From positions 62,001 through 126,000 of the forward strand of contig NZ_JAESVF010000009.1 of assembly GCF_038433465.1 (NCBI RefSeq): a stretch of DNA of 64,000 nucleotides. Reading direction: 5' to 3'. The notes beneath the pieces are model-generated. The model had not been told where the DNA came from. It ran no database searches and was given only the letters and a program-made list of their open reading frames with translations. This DNA is from Galbibacter sp038433465 (GTDB lineage Bacteria > Bacteroidota > Bacteroidia > Flavobacteriales > Flavobacteriaceae). Of the stretch, positions 50,865 to 58,162 are shown one piece after another (the stretch's first letter is position 1; each line of letters begins with the position of its first letter). The translations under genes were made by a program, and so were the position numbers.

Positions 50865-50936
50865 AAAAGGCTGTCTGATAAATTTCTAAAAGTCACTCTA
50901 ATTTAGTTTGACAAAAATGAGACTTTTCAGACAGCC
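50865..50936. terminator. long hairpin terminator, related to the one at 9419
   Basis: GGCTGTCTGA at 50869-50878 pairs with TCAGACAGCC at 50927-50936. An inner pair is AAAAGTC (50888-50894) with GACTTTT (50921-50927). The interior, read in reverse complement, contains AAAAGTCTCATTTTTGTCAAAC, which resembles the interior of the hairpin at 9419-9498. It follows the GAPDH gene and precedes DUF2490. Confidence 0.7.
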
Positions 50937-50994
50937 TATTTTTATATAGATTATATTGCTTATTTTAGCAACATAAAAACTAGATTCGTCTTAA

Positions 50995-51807
50995 ATGAAG
51001 CCATTCGCAACTACTTCAATACATACAAAACTGCTTTTCTTTTTAGTTTTGGTTATTGGTTCCTGTTGCACTACATATGCACAAGATGAAAACCTTACCG
51101 AAGTAGATACAATTGTAGATAACGGTGTTACAAGGCAAATTTGGTTTCAGTTAAATCCTTCTTGGAAAATAAACGACAAGTTTAAAATTAATGCTGAAGT
51201 TGCTTACCGAACTATCGACCCCAACAACTGGACTCGATTTGTTACCAAAGCAGAAATGGCTTACAACTTTGAAAAGCTAAACATTAAAAAAGTATCTTTT
51301 GACCATAGCTATACGTTGGGAGTCGGATACTTCTACATTCACAACTTTTACGATTTCGACACTTTTGAATACCGCGTACATCAAGGTTATAAAATTGGCG
51401 CTAGTATTACAAACCGAATTTACCTTCAGCAGTATTTAAGACTTGAAGAACGATTTACCAATTTGTTTAGAAGTTCTCGTTCCTTCGGACTCCGGTTTCG
51501 GTATAAAATTGAAGCAACGCTCGACTTAAACGGTCTCTTCACTTCAAAACACAGGGGGATTTATATTCCTGCAGATATTGAGTTTTTCTTCAACATAAAA
51601 AAGGCAAAACAAATAAACGATGTAATTCGTGTTTCCCCAGGTTTGGGTTATGTAATCGACCCTAGTTTTAAAGTTCAGCTAAACCTTTCGTATCACTACA
51701 CAAAACAAGAGTTTGACGACCTTATCAAAACCAACGATTTGATTTTCAAGCTTAGCGTGAAGAAAACCTTTCCGAACAAAAAAGTAAGCAACCCACACGA
51801 ATTATAA
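50995..51807 (+). CDS. DUF2490 outer-membrane beta-barrel-like protein
   Basis: A 270-residue exported protein of the DUF2490 family. A signal peptide ends near residue 29 (CTTYAQ). The rest is rich in alternating amphipathic strands with aromatic residues (FDHSYTLGVGYFYIHNFY, RSFGLRFRYKIEATLDLNG), suggesting an outer-membrane barrel. The family function is unknown. It is monocistronic. A 308-base spacer follows, whose second half carries the structured leader of the next gene. Confidence 0.75.
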   Translation: MKPFATTSIHTKLLFFLVLVIGSCCTTYAQDENLTEVDTIVDNGVTRQIWFQLNPSWKINDKFKINAEVAYRTIDPNNWTRFVTKAEMAYNFEKLNIKKVSFDHSYTLGVGYFYIHNFYDFDTFEYRVHQGYKIGASITNRIYLQQYLRLEERFTNLFRSSRSFGLRFRYKIEATLDLNGLFTSKHRGIYIPADIEFFFNIKKAKQINDVIRVSPGLGYVIDPSFKVQLNLSYHYTKQEFDDLIKTNDLIFKLSVKKTFPNKKVSNPHEL

Positions 51808-51848
51808 AATACTGTAATTTTTTGTCTCTTAAAAACAATAACTTATTA

Positions 51849-51880
51849 TTGTGCTCGTTTGCAGTAAAAACGTACCTTTG
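51849..51880 (+). promoter_or_regulatory. promoter of the coiled-coil membrane protein gene
   Basis: TTG, 21 bases, TACCTTTG: a full consensus match. The transcript would start near 51886, giving an unusually long leader of about 230 bases before the ATG at 52116. Confidence 0.6.
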
Positions 51881-51885
51881 CAACC

Positions 51886-52115
51886 CTAAATTTAACCACT
51901 ATATCGTAATCTGATAGTTAATTAACTTCCTCAAGGCTAGCCCAAGAGGTGATTAACGAAAAATAATTTAATTGATTTCAACCTAAAAATTGAAAAATTA
52001 AAACCTCTGCAAAGGGGATTAAAACGAAAAATTAACCTACTTCGGTTCTACCCAAAACGATTTAAAACACAGGAATCGAGGACAAACCCACGTAGTGGAA
52101 TTAACATTTTAACGA
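51886..52115 (+). ncRNA. long leader with four short hairpins and a repeated ATTAACGAAAAAT-like linker
   Basis: Four small hairpins follow one another: CCTC/GAGG (51929-51949), CCTC/GGGG with TGCAAA loop (52004-52017), AACC/GGTT with TACTTC loop (52034-52047) and CCAC/GTGG with GTA loop (52088-52098). The first two are followed by TGATTAACGAAAAAT and ATTAAAACGAAAAATTAA, the third by CAAAACGATTTAAAAC, and the last by AATTAACATTTTAACG directly before the start codon. The regularity suggests a structured 5' UTR. I do not recognise a known riboswitch. No ORF of note lies in it. Confidence 0.45.
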
Positions 52116-52736
52116 ATGAAGATGACGAGAAAGACCATTTTAACAGTAACATCCGCAATGCTATTTTCAACTTTTTCGATACTTGCTCAAGAAAGCACCG
52201 AAAAAGAATTATCCTTAACAGAAGGAACCATTGACAACCAATTTGAATACATTTTTGAAAAAGCAAACAACTACCAAGATTATAAAGTTGTAAAGCGTAA
52301 TTGGTTATTATTACTGAAAAAAAACACATTAGACTCGGTTGCTAGGTTAGAAAACGAACTAACAACTTCGGAAAAATTAACCGGTACACAAAGAGCCCAA
52401 ATAGATAGTTTAAACAAAGAATTAGCCTCTACCAATGTACAATTAACTGAAGTTACAGAGCAAAAAGATAGTATTTCATTCTTCGGAGCACTTATCAATA
52501 AACCAACTTACAAAGCTATTATGTGGGGTATTGTTGCTGTACTTACATTGATATTAGCCTTCTTTGTTTACAAGTTTAAAAACGCCAATGCAGTTACTCA
52601 AGAAGCTAGAAAATCGTTGGCAGAACTAGAAGAAGAATACGAAGAACACCGCAGAAAAGCCTTAGAAAGAGAGCAAAAAGCGAGACGCCAATTACAAGAC
52701 GAAATCAATAAACAAAAGCTTACAAAAACCAAGTAA
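52116..52736 (+). CDS. signal-peptide, coiled-coil, single-TM protein upstream of trmD
   Basis: A 206-residue protein with a signal peptide (ending ILAQ, about residue 24), a soluble region, a Leu/Glu heptad-like stretch (about 75-115), one membrane helix (about 135-152) and a charged C-terminal coiled coil (LAELEEEYEEHRRKALEREQ). Relatives are sometimes labelled tRNA guanine-N1 methyltransferase because of their position before trmD, but no SPOUT motif is present and that label should not be used. Function unknown; orientation suggests a periplasmic N-terminal part and a cytoplasmic coiled coil. The start could also be the Met at residue 3. Confidence 0.75.
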   Translation: MKMTRKTILTVTSAMLFSTFSILAQESTEKELSLTEGTIDNQFEYIFEKANNYQDYKVVKRNWLLLLKKNTLDSVARLENELTTSEKLTGTQRAQIDSLNKELASTNVQLTEVTEQKDSISFFGALINKPTYKAIMWGIVAVLTLILAFFVYKFKNANAVTQEARKSLAELEEEYEEHRRKALEREQKARRQLQDEINKQKLTKTK

Positions 52737-52754
52737 TCTTTTTTAAAAAGAACG

Positions 52755-52762
52755 TATTTTTG
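52755..52762 (+). promoter_or_regulatory. -7 box before trmD
   Basis: TATTTTTG matches TAnnTTTG. It is followed by a small hairpin (CCTCG with CGGGG, about 52773-52793) in an 89-base leader before the trmD ATG. No TTG at the standard distance. Confidence 0.4.
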
Positions 52763-52850
52763 TGCTTTAAAATAGCCTCGGTACACGTATCGGGGCAACT
52801 CAACTCGTTTATAGCAAACAACTGCAACAAAGCATAACACATTTACAAAA

Positions 52851-53528
52851 ATGCGTATAGATATTATTACTGTTTTACCAGAATTACTTAAAAGTCCGTT
52901 TGAAGCTTCTATTTTAAAAAGAGCTATTGATAAAGGACATGTAGAATTGCATTTACACAATTTAAGAGACTACACTACCAACAACTACAAAACGGTAGAC
53001 GATTACCAATTTGGTGGTGGCGCTGGTATGGTAATGATGATTGAGCCAATTGATAAATGTATAAGCGGACTTAAAGCTGAAAGAGATTACGACGAGATTA
53101 TCTATATGACTCCAGATGGTGAAACCCTCAACCAAGGAATTGCCAATACGCTTTCTTTAAAAGAAAACATTATTATTTTATGCGGACACTACAAAGGTGT
53201 TGACCAACGTGTACGCGATATGTTTGTTACCAAAGAAATTTCTATAGGCGATTATGTTTTATCGGGAGGCGAATTGGGTGCGGCCGTTTTATGCGATTCT
53301 ATCATCCGATTAATTCCAGGAGTTTTAAACGATGAAACTTCTGCCCTAACCGATTCTTTTCAGGACAATTTATTAGCACCACCAGTTTACACAAGACCTT
53401 CAGATTATAACGGTCATAAAGTTCCGGATATTTTATTAAGCGGAAACTTCCCCGAAATTGAAAAATGGAGAGAAGAGCAAGCTTATATCCGTACCAAACA
53501 ACGTCGACCAGATCTTTTAGATGATTAA
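52851..53528 (+). CDS. trmD: tRNA (guanine37-N1)-methyltransferase
   Basis: Methylates G37 of tRNAs with SAM, preventing frameshifts. The 225-residue SPOUT enzyme begins MRIDIITVLPELL and has the trefoil-knot motifs YQFGGGAGMVMMIEP, ILCGHYKGVDQRV and IGDYVLSGGELGAAVL. Length is normal. rplS follows 139 bases downstream with its own promoter, a variation on the rpsP-rimM-trmD-rplS operon; rpsP and rimM are not here. Confidence 0.96.
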   Translation: MRIDIITVLPELLKSPFEASILKRAIDKGHVELHLHNLRDYTTNNYKTVDDYQFGGGAGMVMMIEPIDKCISGLKAERDYDEIIYMTPDGETLNQGIANTLSLKENIIILCGHYKGVDQRVRDMFVTKEISIGDYVLSGGELGAAVLCDSIIRLIPGVLNDETSALTDSFQDNLLAPPVYTRPSDYNGHKVPDILLSGNFPEIEKWREEQAYIRTKQRRPDLLDD

Positions 53529-53563
53529 AAGATTATTTTTCAGAAAAAATAAAACGCAAAAGA

Positions 53564-53593
53564 TTGTATATTAATTAATAATAATTAATTTTG
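53564..53593 (+). promoter_or_regulatory. rplS promoter
   Basis: TTG, exactly 19 bases, TAATTTTG: the ideal Bacteroidota vegetative promoter. The leader of about 70 bases contains a small hairpin (ACGA-AAA-TCGT). Ribosomal-protein L19 leaders have been proposed in flavobacteria; whether this is one needs a covariance search. Confidence 0.65.
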
Positions 53594-53667
53594 CATCCAA
53601 TTTCAGATTAACCTCTGACGAAAATCGTGAATGTTACTTTGAATCAACACATTATAAATATAGCACA

Positions 53668-54018
53668 ATGGAAGCTTTAGTAAAATTTGTACAAGACGAG
53701 TTTGTAACAAGAAAAGAGTTCCCTGAGTTTTCAGCAGGAGATACAATTACTGTATACTACGAAATTAAAGAGGGAGAAAAAACACGTACACAGTTCTTTA
53801 GAGGAGTTGTAATCCAAAGAAGAGGAACAGGTTCTTCAGAAACATTTACAATTAGAAAAATGTCTGGAACTGTTGGTGTAGAAAGAATTTTCCCAATCAA
53901 CATGCCTGCTTTACAAAAAATTGAGATCAACAAAAAAGGTAAAGTACGTAGAGCTCGTATTTACTACTTTAGAGGTCTTACTGGTAAAAAAGCAAGAATT
54001 AAAGAGGTTAGATCATAA
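53668..54018 (+). CDS. rplS: 50S ribosomal protein L19
   Basis: A 116-residue L19 protein, a structural component near the subunit interface of the 50S ribosome. It has FSAGDTITVYYEIKEGEKTR, FRGVVIQRRGTGSSETFTIRK and the C-terminal KVRRARIYYFRGLTGKKARI, all typical. It has its own promoter and a strong terminator, so it is expressed as a single gene. Confidence 0.97.
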   Translation: MEALVKFVQDEFVTRKEFPEFSAGDTITVYYEIKEGEKTRTQFFRGVVIQRRGTGSSETFTIRKMSGTVGVERIFPINMPALQKIEINKKGKVRRARIYYFRGLTGKKARIKEVRS

Positions 54019-54036
54019 CCTAATTACCATAACACC

Positions 54037-54067
54037 AAAAAAGCCTGCTATATGCAGGCTTTTTTTA
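54037..54067 (+). terminator. hairpin terminator after rplS
   Basis: AAAAAGCCTGC and GCAGGCTTTTT pair around a TATAT loop and are followed by a run of Ts: a strong intrinsic terminator. Confidence 0.92.
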
Positions 54068-54387
54068 TGAACAATTGTTAATAACCTATGTTTGTAAATT
54101 GTTGATTACTAATGTATTGAAAAATAAATTTCTTCTGAAAAGATTTTTATCTTTACCATAAGTTTTTAATAGGTCTTCTGTTAAGTCAGTTTAACAAAAG
54201 AAAGTTTGAACTTTATAGTCAGTGCCAAAACTCTTATCTGGATAGATAATAGCGTAGGAATTAAAAACAACCGAAACATCAATAAGTTAGGTCTTGATTA
54301 AATTATTGAGAAAACTAGATGTTTCATAGAAGTAGTAAGGTTGAAAATTACTTGTAACATGGAAATTTTCAGTAATCTACTTCAAAG
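54068..54387. other. 320-base spacer without identified gene
   Basis: No ORF with coding character is visible on either strand. A TAnnTTTG match (TATGTTTG, 54087-54094) lies near the left end, without a TTG at a usable distance, and a hairpin terminator closes the right end. A small RNA is possible but nothing else supports it. Confidence 0.5.
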
Positions 54388-54427
54388 AAAGCCATATCAA
54401 AACATAAAGTGTATTGATATGGCTTTT
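54388..54427. terminator. hairpin terminator of the phosphoesterase-barrel operon
   Basis: AAAGCCATATCA pairs with TGATATGGCTTT around a 15-base loop. It lies 50 bases beyond the stop of the minus-strand fusion gene and probably ends the three-gene operon. T-richness is modest on the minus-strand side. Confidence 0.75.
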
Positions 54428-54477
54428 GTGATTTTATAAGTTAAGATAATTGAATAGTGTCTTTCTCAACAAATCGA

Positions 54478-57400
54478 TTAAAACCCAAAACCTAAGCCAA
54501 AGGCAACTCGTATTCCATCAACCGAATTAAACACCCCTAAGTTTGCAGAAAGCAACTCAGCACCGTTTATAAACATTCCTCCACCATAAGAGTTATGCCA
54601 TTTATTAATTTCGTCGGAAGTATACCAAACACGCCCATAATCAAAGCTTCCGTACAATCCGAGTTTAATTGGAATAAGCGGCGTTTTTAAATTGGAAAAG
54701 CTATAACGAACATCTGTATTTTGGTAAAAAGAAGTTTTTCCTGTAAAACGTTGATTTCTAAAACCTCTCAAACCATCAATTCCCCCTATACTAGCCGCTT
54801 GGTAAAATTCGTAATCGTCACCAATATTAAAATGAGCTTTTACATTTGAAGCCAAAACTAGTCGTCCAGATTGATTGAGTCTATGTGCAATTCCAAGGGA
54901 AGGAACTACATATCCATACTGTCGGTCGCTTATATCTAAATTAGCACTATATCCTGCCAAAACAGAAAATTTGAGCCCAGTTGTAGGATAGGCTTTGTTG
55001 TCGTAATTTGAATAATTAAACGACGATTTCACTCCTGCGTATTGCACTTCATCAAATACGTAGTTTGGTAGAATATTATTTCCTTCTTGCACATATCTCT
55101 CACCTGCATCGTGTACTTCCACCGATTCGTAATACGCGCCAAAATCAGCAGAAATTCTTCTAGAATTCCAAACCAAACTTGGTGCCACTGCAACACTTCT
55201 AACCTTAACTCTGTTGTAGTCTAAACCAAAATCGTCGTCGTTATTTTCGGTTTGATTTCCGTAGCCAAAAAAGTTTAATGAGTAATTCGGACTTTGGAAT
55301 CCTGCCTCCAACCTAAAATTAAGTTGCCCTACCACATTAGCAAACTCCCCACTATAAAGCACCTCGTAACCATTGGTAGCAAAATAATAAGCTGCTTTGA
55401 TATGATGTTGAGAAGTAAACGGATTTCGCTCAAAACCATACGTTGTATACGTATCTGAAACTCCAATTTTCAAACCATCATCTGGATTGGCACCCAATAT
55501 TGGTATAATTTGATTGGTGTTATTTTTTACTTTTTTATAGTTGTACACATTTGTTTTGTAGGCATCGGTAAGTTTTATCTTTGCCAATTTTACTTGATCG
55601 AAGTCGTTTTTCTTTGATTTGTAATCATAAATCACAACATTCTTTCCGTTTGGCACTATGTACTCGTCGTTATTTTGTCCGCCTATCAGTCTTATTTTTA
55701 TTTTTTTACTTCTGTTTAAAACTTCAAAAGTATCATCGTCGTCCAAGCCGTAAATCCAAATCTCTTTGGTTTCCTTCGGATTGTACATTCTATAATGAAA
55801 CAAGTCCTTAACAGTTCCATCCTTTTTTCTAAGAGCCGAAACCTCTACCCTGCCATCATCAAAAGCCTTTACGGAAAAATAATCATCTTTATTAGTCCCC
55901 GTTACAATCGCTAGTTTATTTACCACTTCATAATATCTATCTGAAATATCTTGTAAATTTTCACGCCTTGCTTTTAACAATCTTTTTATTTCATCTATTT
56001 GAGAATCCAACATCTCTTTAGGCATTTCAGCAAAAGCTTCATCAATTACAGTGTCGGTAATATGTTGCTGAATATACTTTACTTGCGTATCCCAAACTGT
56101 TTTATCAATATCAATTAAAAAAGCTTTGTCCAAAGGATAAGGCTCAATATTAATTCCTTTTACATCCTTCAAATCTTCGTCATACTGTCGAAGAAGACGA
56201 GCCATTGGGAGCAATTCGATTGCTGCAGTCAACAAAGCTCCGTCGGACATTTTTGAAAACGCTTGGTCGCGATCTCTTGGAAGCGCTCGGTACACCGTTT
56301 TCCCGTTTTCCTTAAACTCCATCCATCGCCATTGATCTTGATGTCGATCCCAATCGCCTATCAACATATCAAACAATCGAGATTTGATAAAATTTTCTTG
56401 GTCAATTACTTTGTCTTCATCCGACTGAATTTCTTTTAACACGTCTAACGTACTAATTATATCTCCTGTAAAGGTATCCCCAGCAAGTGTTGGATGCCCT
56501 TCGGAAGCGTGTTCTTCTATAAAATACAATTCATTCCCAAATTCTTCATTGTATTGCATAAGTCCGTTTTGCTTCGGAACATAATACAATTTCGGATTCA
56601 AATGATAAACTCCAGCAGCATCGGCTAAATCTCCAATAACCAACGGTGCGTACGGATGCGACCCTGTAAAAACATCGCTAACCAAAGCTTCGGCAGCTGT
56701 ATTGTCAAACTGACCTCCAACATATTGATCGCCAAACAAAGATGCCTGAATAAACTGTGTAGCACTTTTTTTAAGCGCGCGCATTACATATTGCGTTCCG
56801 TTTGCATCTTCCAAGCGCAAAGATCTAGATTGCGTTCCTCCGCCTTTACGCACAGGTTTTAATCCGCCGTAAAGCGTATCAATATTTACCGTTTTAGCTT
56901 TTACTTCTTCACTGAAATATTTTCGATAACGATCGCCCCACAACCATTTATAAACTCCACTTTTTGAAGTTTCTTCAGGAGTAAAAATTGCGGCGGAAAC
57001 AGAATCTGGAAACTGTTTAGGAAAATTTGTAAATACATTTTTAGTATCAAGATTTATAGCAGATTTAAAAATTACACTTTCGGTTGATGCATCTACAAAC
57101 TGAACATTCGACGTTTCATCTTTATAAATATTTAGCACTGCAAAACCATTTGCGCTTGCCCCAAAAGTATTGCCACTTCTTTGACGAACTCCCGTATTTT
57201 TAGAACCAGAACCACTTATAATTTGCGTTAAATTATCCGCTTGAATAAATTGTAAATTATGCTCGTGCCCAGACAAGAATACAACATTTGTGTTTTCTTG
57301 CGCAGCTGCAATTAGGCGCTTTCTTAAATCGTTGTAATACCAGTTAGACATATCGGCATTTGAGGCTCCGCTGGTAGTACGAATTAAATTTTTAACCGTG

Positions 57401-58143
57401 CCCAAAATTGGCAACGGACTCATATTACTCTTTACAGTGTACTGCCCTGCATGAGGGCCATTGCTGTACATGGGGTGATGAATGGCTACTAAAGTAGTTT
57501 TCCCTCTTGCCTTTTTTATTTCGCTTTGAAATTCATCCAAAAATTGATCGCGAGTTTTGATATCGCAATCGTCATTAATAGTTGGCTGTTTGTCCCAATC
57601 GGTGATATACCATTGCGAGTCTACAATCAATAAAACAATAGTATCTGAAATATTTACTTTTTCAATTCCGCAGCCATCCTCTGGCTGAAACGTGTTTTTC
57701 CCCAAATAATCTTCAACAAATTTCTCTTGGCGTTTTAAACCTTTAATGCCTCTATACCAATCGTGATTTCCAGGAATCACAATAACATCCCCAGGAAACT
57801 GTTTTGCAACTTCTAATTGTGCTTCAAGGGCTGCTTTTGCTGCCGGATACGATTTTTTCTTTTCTGAAGGCAATCCGTTAGGATAAATATTATCACCTAA
57901 AAATAAAAGAACATCATTTTTATCGGCCTTTTTTATTTCCTTCTGAAGTATTTGCAACGACTTAGGTGCAGAACCATCGGGATTGAGTTTTCCTGCATCT
58001 CCAATTAAAAAAACATTGGTAGTTTCGGTATCTATATTTTGAAGATTTGTATTTACATTTTTGTTTTTTTCGTACTCTAACGTGGCACATGCAGTAGAAA
58101 AAAGAACTAAAAACAAATACCCAAAAGGTAGTTTTTTTATCAT
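54478..58143 (-). CDS. metallophosphoesterase / kinase-like / Omp85-type barrel fusion protein
   Basis: A 1221-residue envelope protein with three parts. The signal region ends STAC (Cys19, possible lipid site). Residues about 42-350 are a calcineurin-like phosphoesterase with GDAG (48-51), GDN (83-85), GNHDW (125-129), HHP (222-224) and GHEHN (292-296). Residues about 440-740 contain YVMRALKK (Lys458/459), AAEALV (Glu485), LIGDWDRHQDQW (597-605) and LPRDRDQAF (Asp624, Asp626), a pattern like HipA/CotH-type atypical kinases. Residues about 890-1221 form a barrel with LRGFRNQRF (1125-1133), like the Omp85 motif, and a terminal Phe. It is last in an operon with GAF and HD-PycTM genes. The phosphatase call is firm; the kinase call is inference. 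Confidence 0.85.
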   Translation of the reverse strand: MIKKLPFGYLFLVLFSTACATLEYEKNKNVNTNLQNIDTETTNVFLIGDAGKLNPDGSAPKSLQILQKEIKKADKNDVLLFLGDNIYPNGLPSEKKKSYPAAKAALEAQLEVAKQFPGDVIVIPGNHDWYRGIKGLKRQEKFVEDYLGKNTFQPEDGCGIEKVNISDTIVLLIVDSQWYITDWDKQPTINDDCDIKTRDQFLDEFQSEIKKARGKTTLVAIHHPMYSNGPHAGQYTVKSNMSPLPILGTVKNLIRTTSGASNADMSNWYYNDLRKRLIAAAQENTNVVFLSGHEHNLQFIQADNLTQIISGSGSKNTGVRQRSGNTFGASANGFAVLNIYKDETSNVQFVDASTESVIFKSAINLDTKNVFTNFPKQFPDSVSAAIFTPEETSKSGVYKWLWGDRYRKYFSEEVKAKTVNIDTLYGGLKPVRKGGGTQSRSLRLEDANGTQYVMRALKKSATQFIQASLFGDQYVGGQFDNTAAEALVSDVFTGSHPYAPLVIGDLADAAGVYHLNPKLYYVPKQNGLMQYNEEFGNELYFIEEHASEGHPTLAGDTFTGDIISTLDVLKEIQSDEDKVIDQENFIKSRLFDMLIGDWDRHQDQWRWMEFKENGKTVYRALPRDRDQAFSKMSDGALLTAAIELLPMARLLRQYDEDLKDVKGINIEPYPLDKAFLIDIDKTVWDTQVKYIQQHITDTVIDEAFAEMPKEMLDSQIDEIKRLLKARRENLQDISDRYYEVVNKLAIVTGTNKDDYFSVKAFDDGRVEVSALRKKDGTVKDLFHYRMYNPKETKEIWIYGLDDDDTFEVLNRSKKIKIRLIGGQNNDEYIVPNGKNVVIYDYKSKKNDFDQVKLAKIKLTDAYKTNVYNYKKVKNNTNQIIPILGANPDDGLKIGVSDTYTTYGFERNPFTSQHHIKAAYYFATNGYEVLYSGEFANVVGQLNFRLEAGFQSPNYSLNFFGYGNQTENNDDDFGLDYNRVKVRSVAVAPSLVWNSRRISADFGAYYESVEVHDAGERYVQEGNNILPNYVFDEVQYAGVKSSFNYSNYDNKAYPTTGLKFSVLAGYSANLDISDRQYGYVVPSLGIAHRLNQSGRLVLASNVKAHFNIGDDYEFYQAASIGGIDGLRGFRNQRFTGKTSFYQNTDVRYSFSNLKTPLIPIKLGLYGSFDYGRVWYTSDEINKWHNSYGGGMFINGAELLSANLGVFNSVDGIRVAFGLGFGF

Positions 58144-58162
58144 AGATAAACAGTTTATTCCG

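Noticed and set aside
52116..52736. tRNA (guanine-N1)-methyltransferase label for the gene before trmD
   Set aside because: The protein has a signal peptide, coiled coil and one membrane helix and none of the SPOUT knot motifs; the real enzyme is the next gene.
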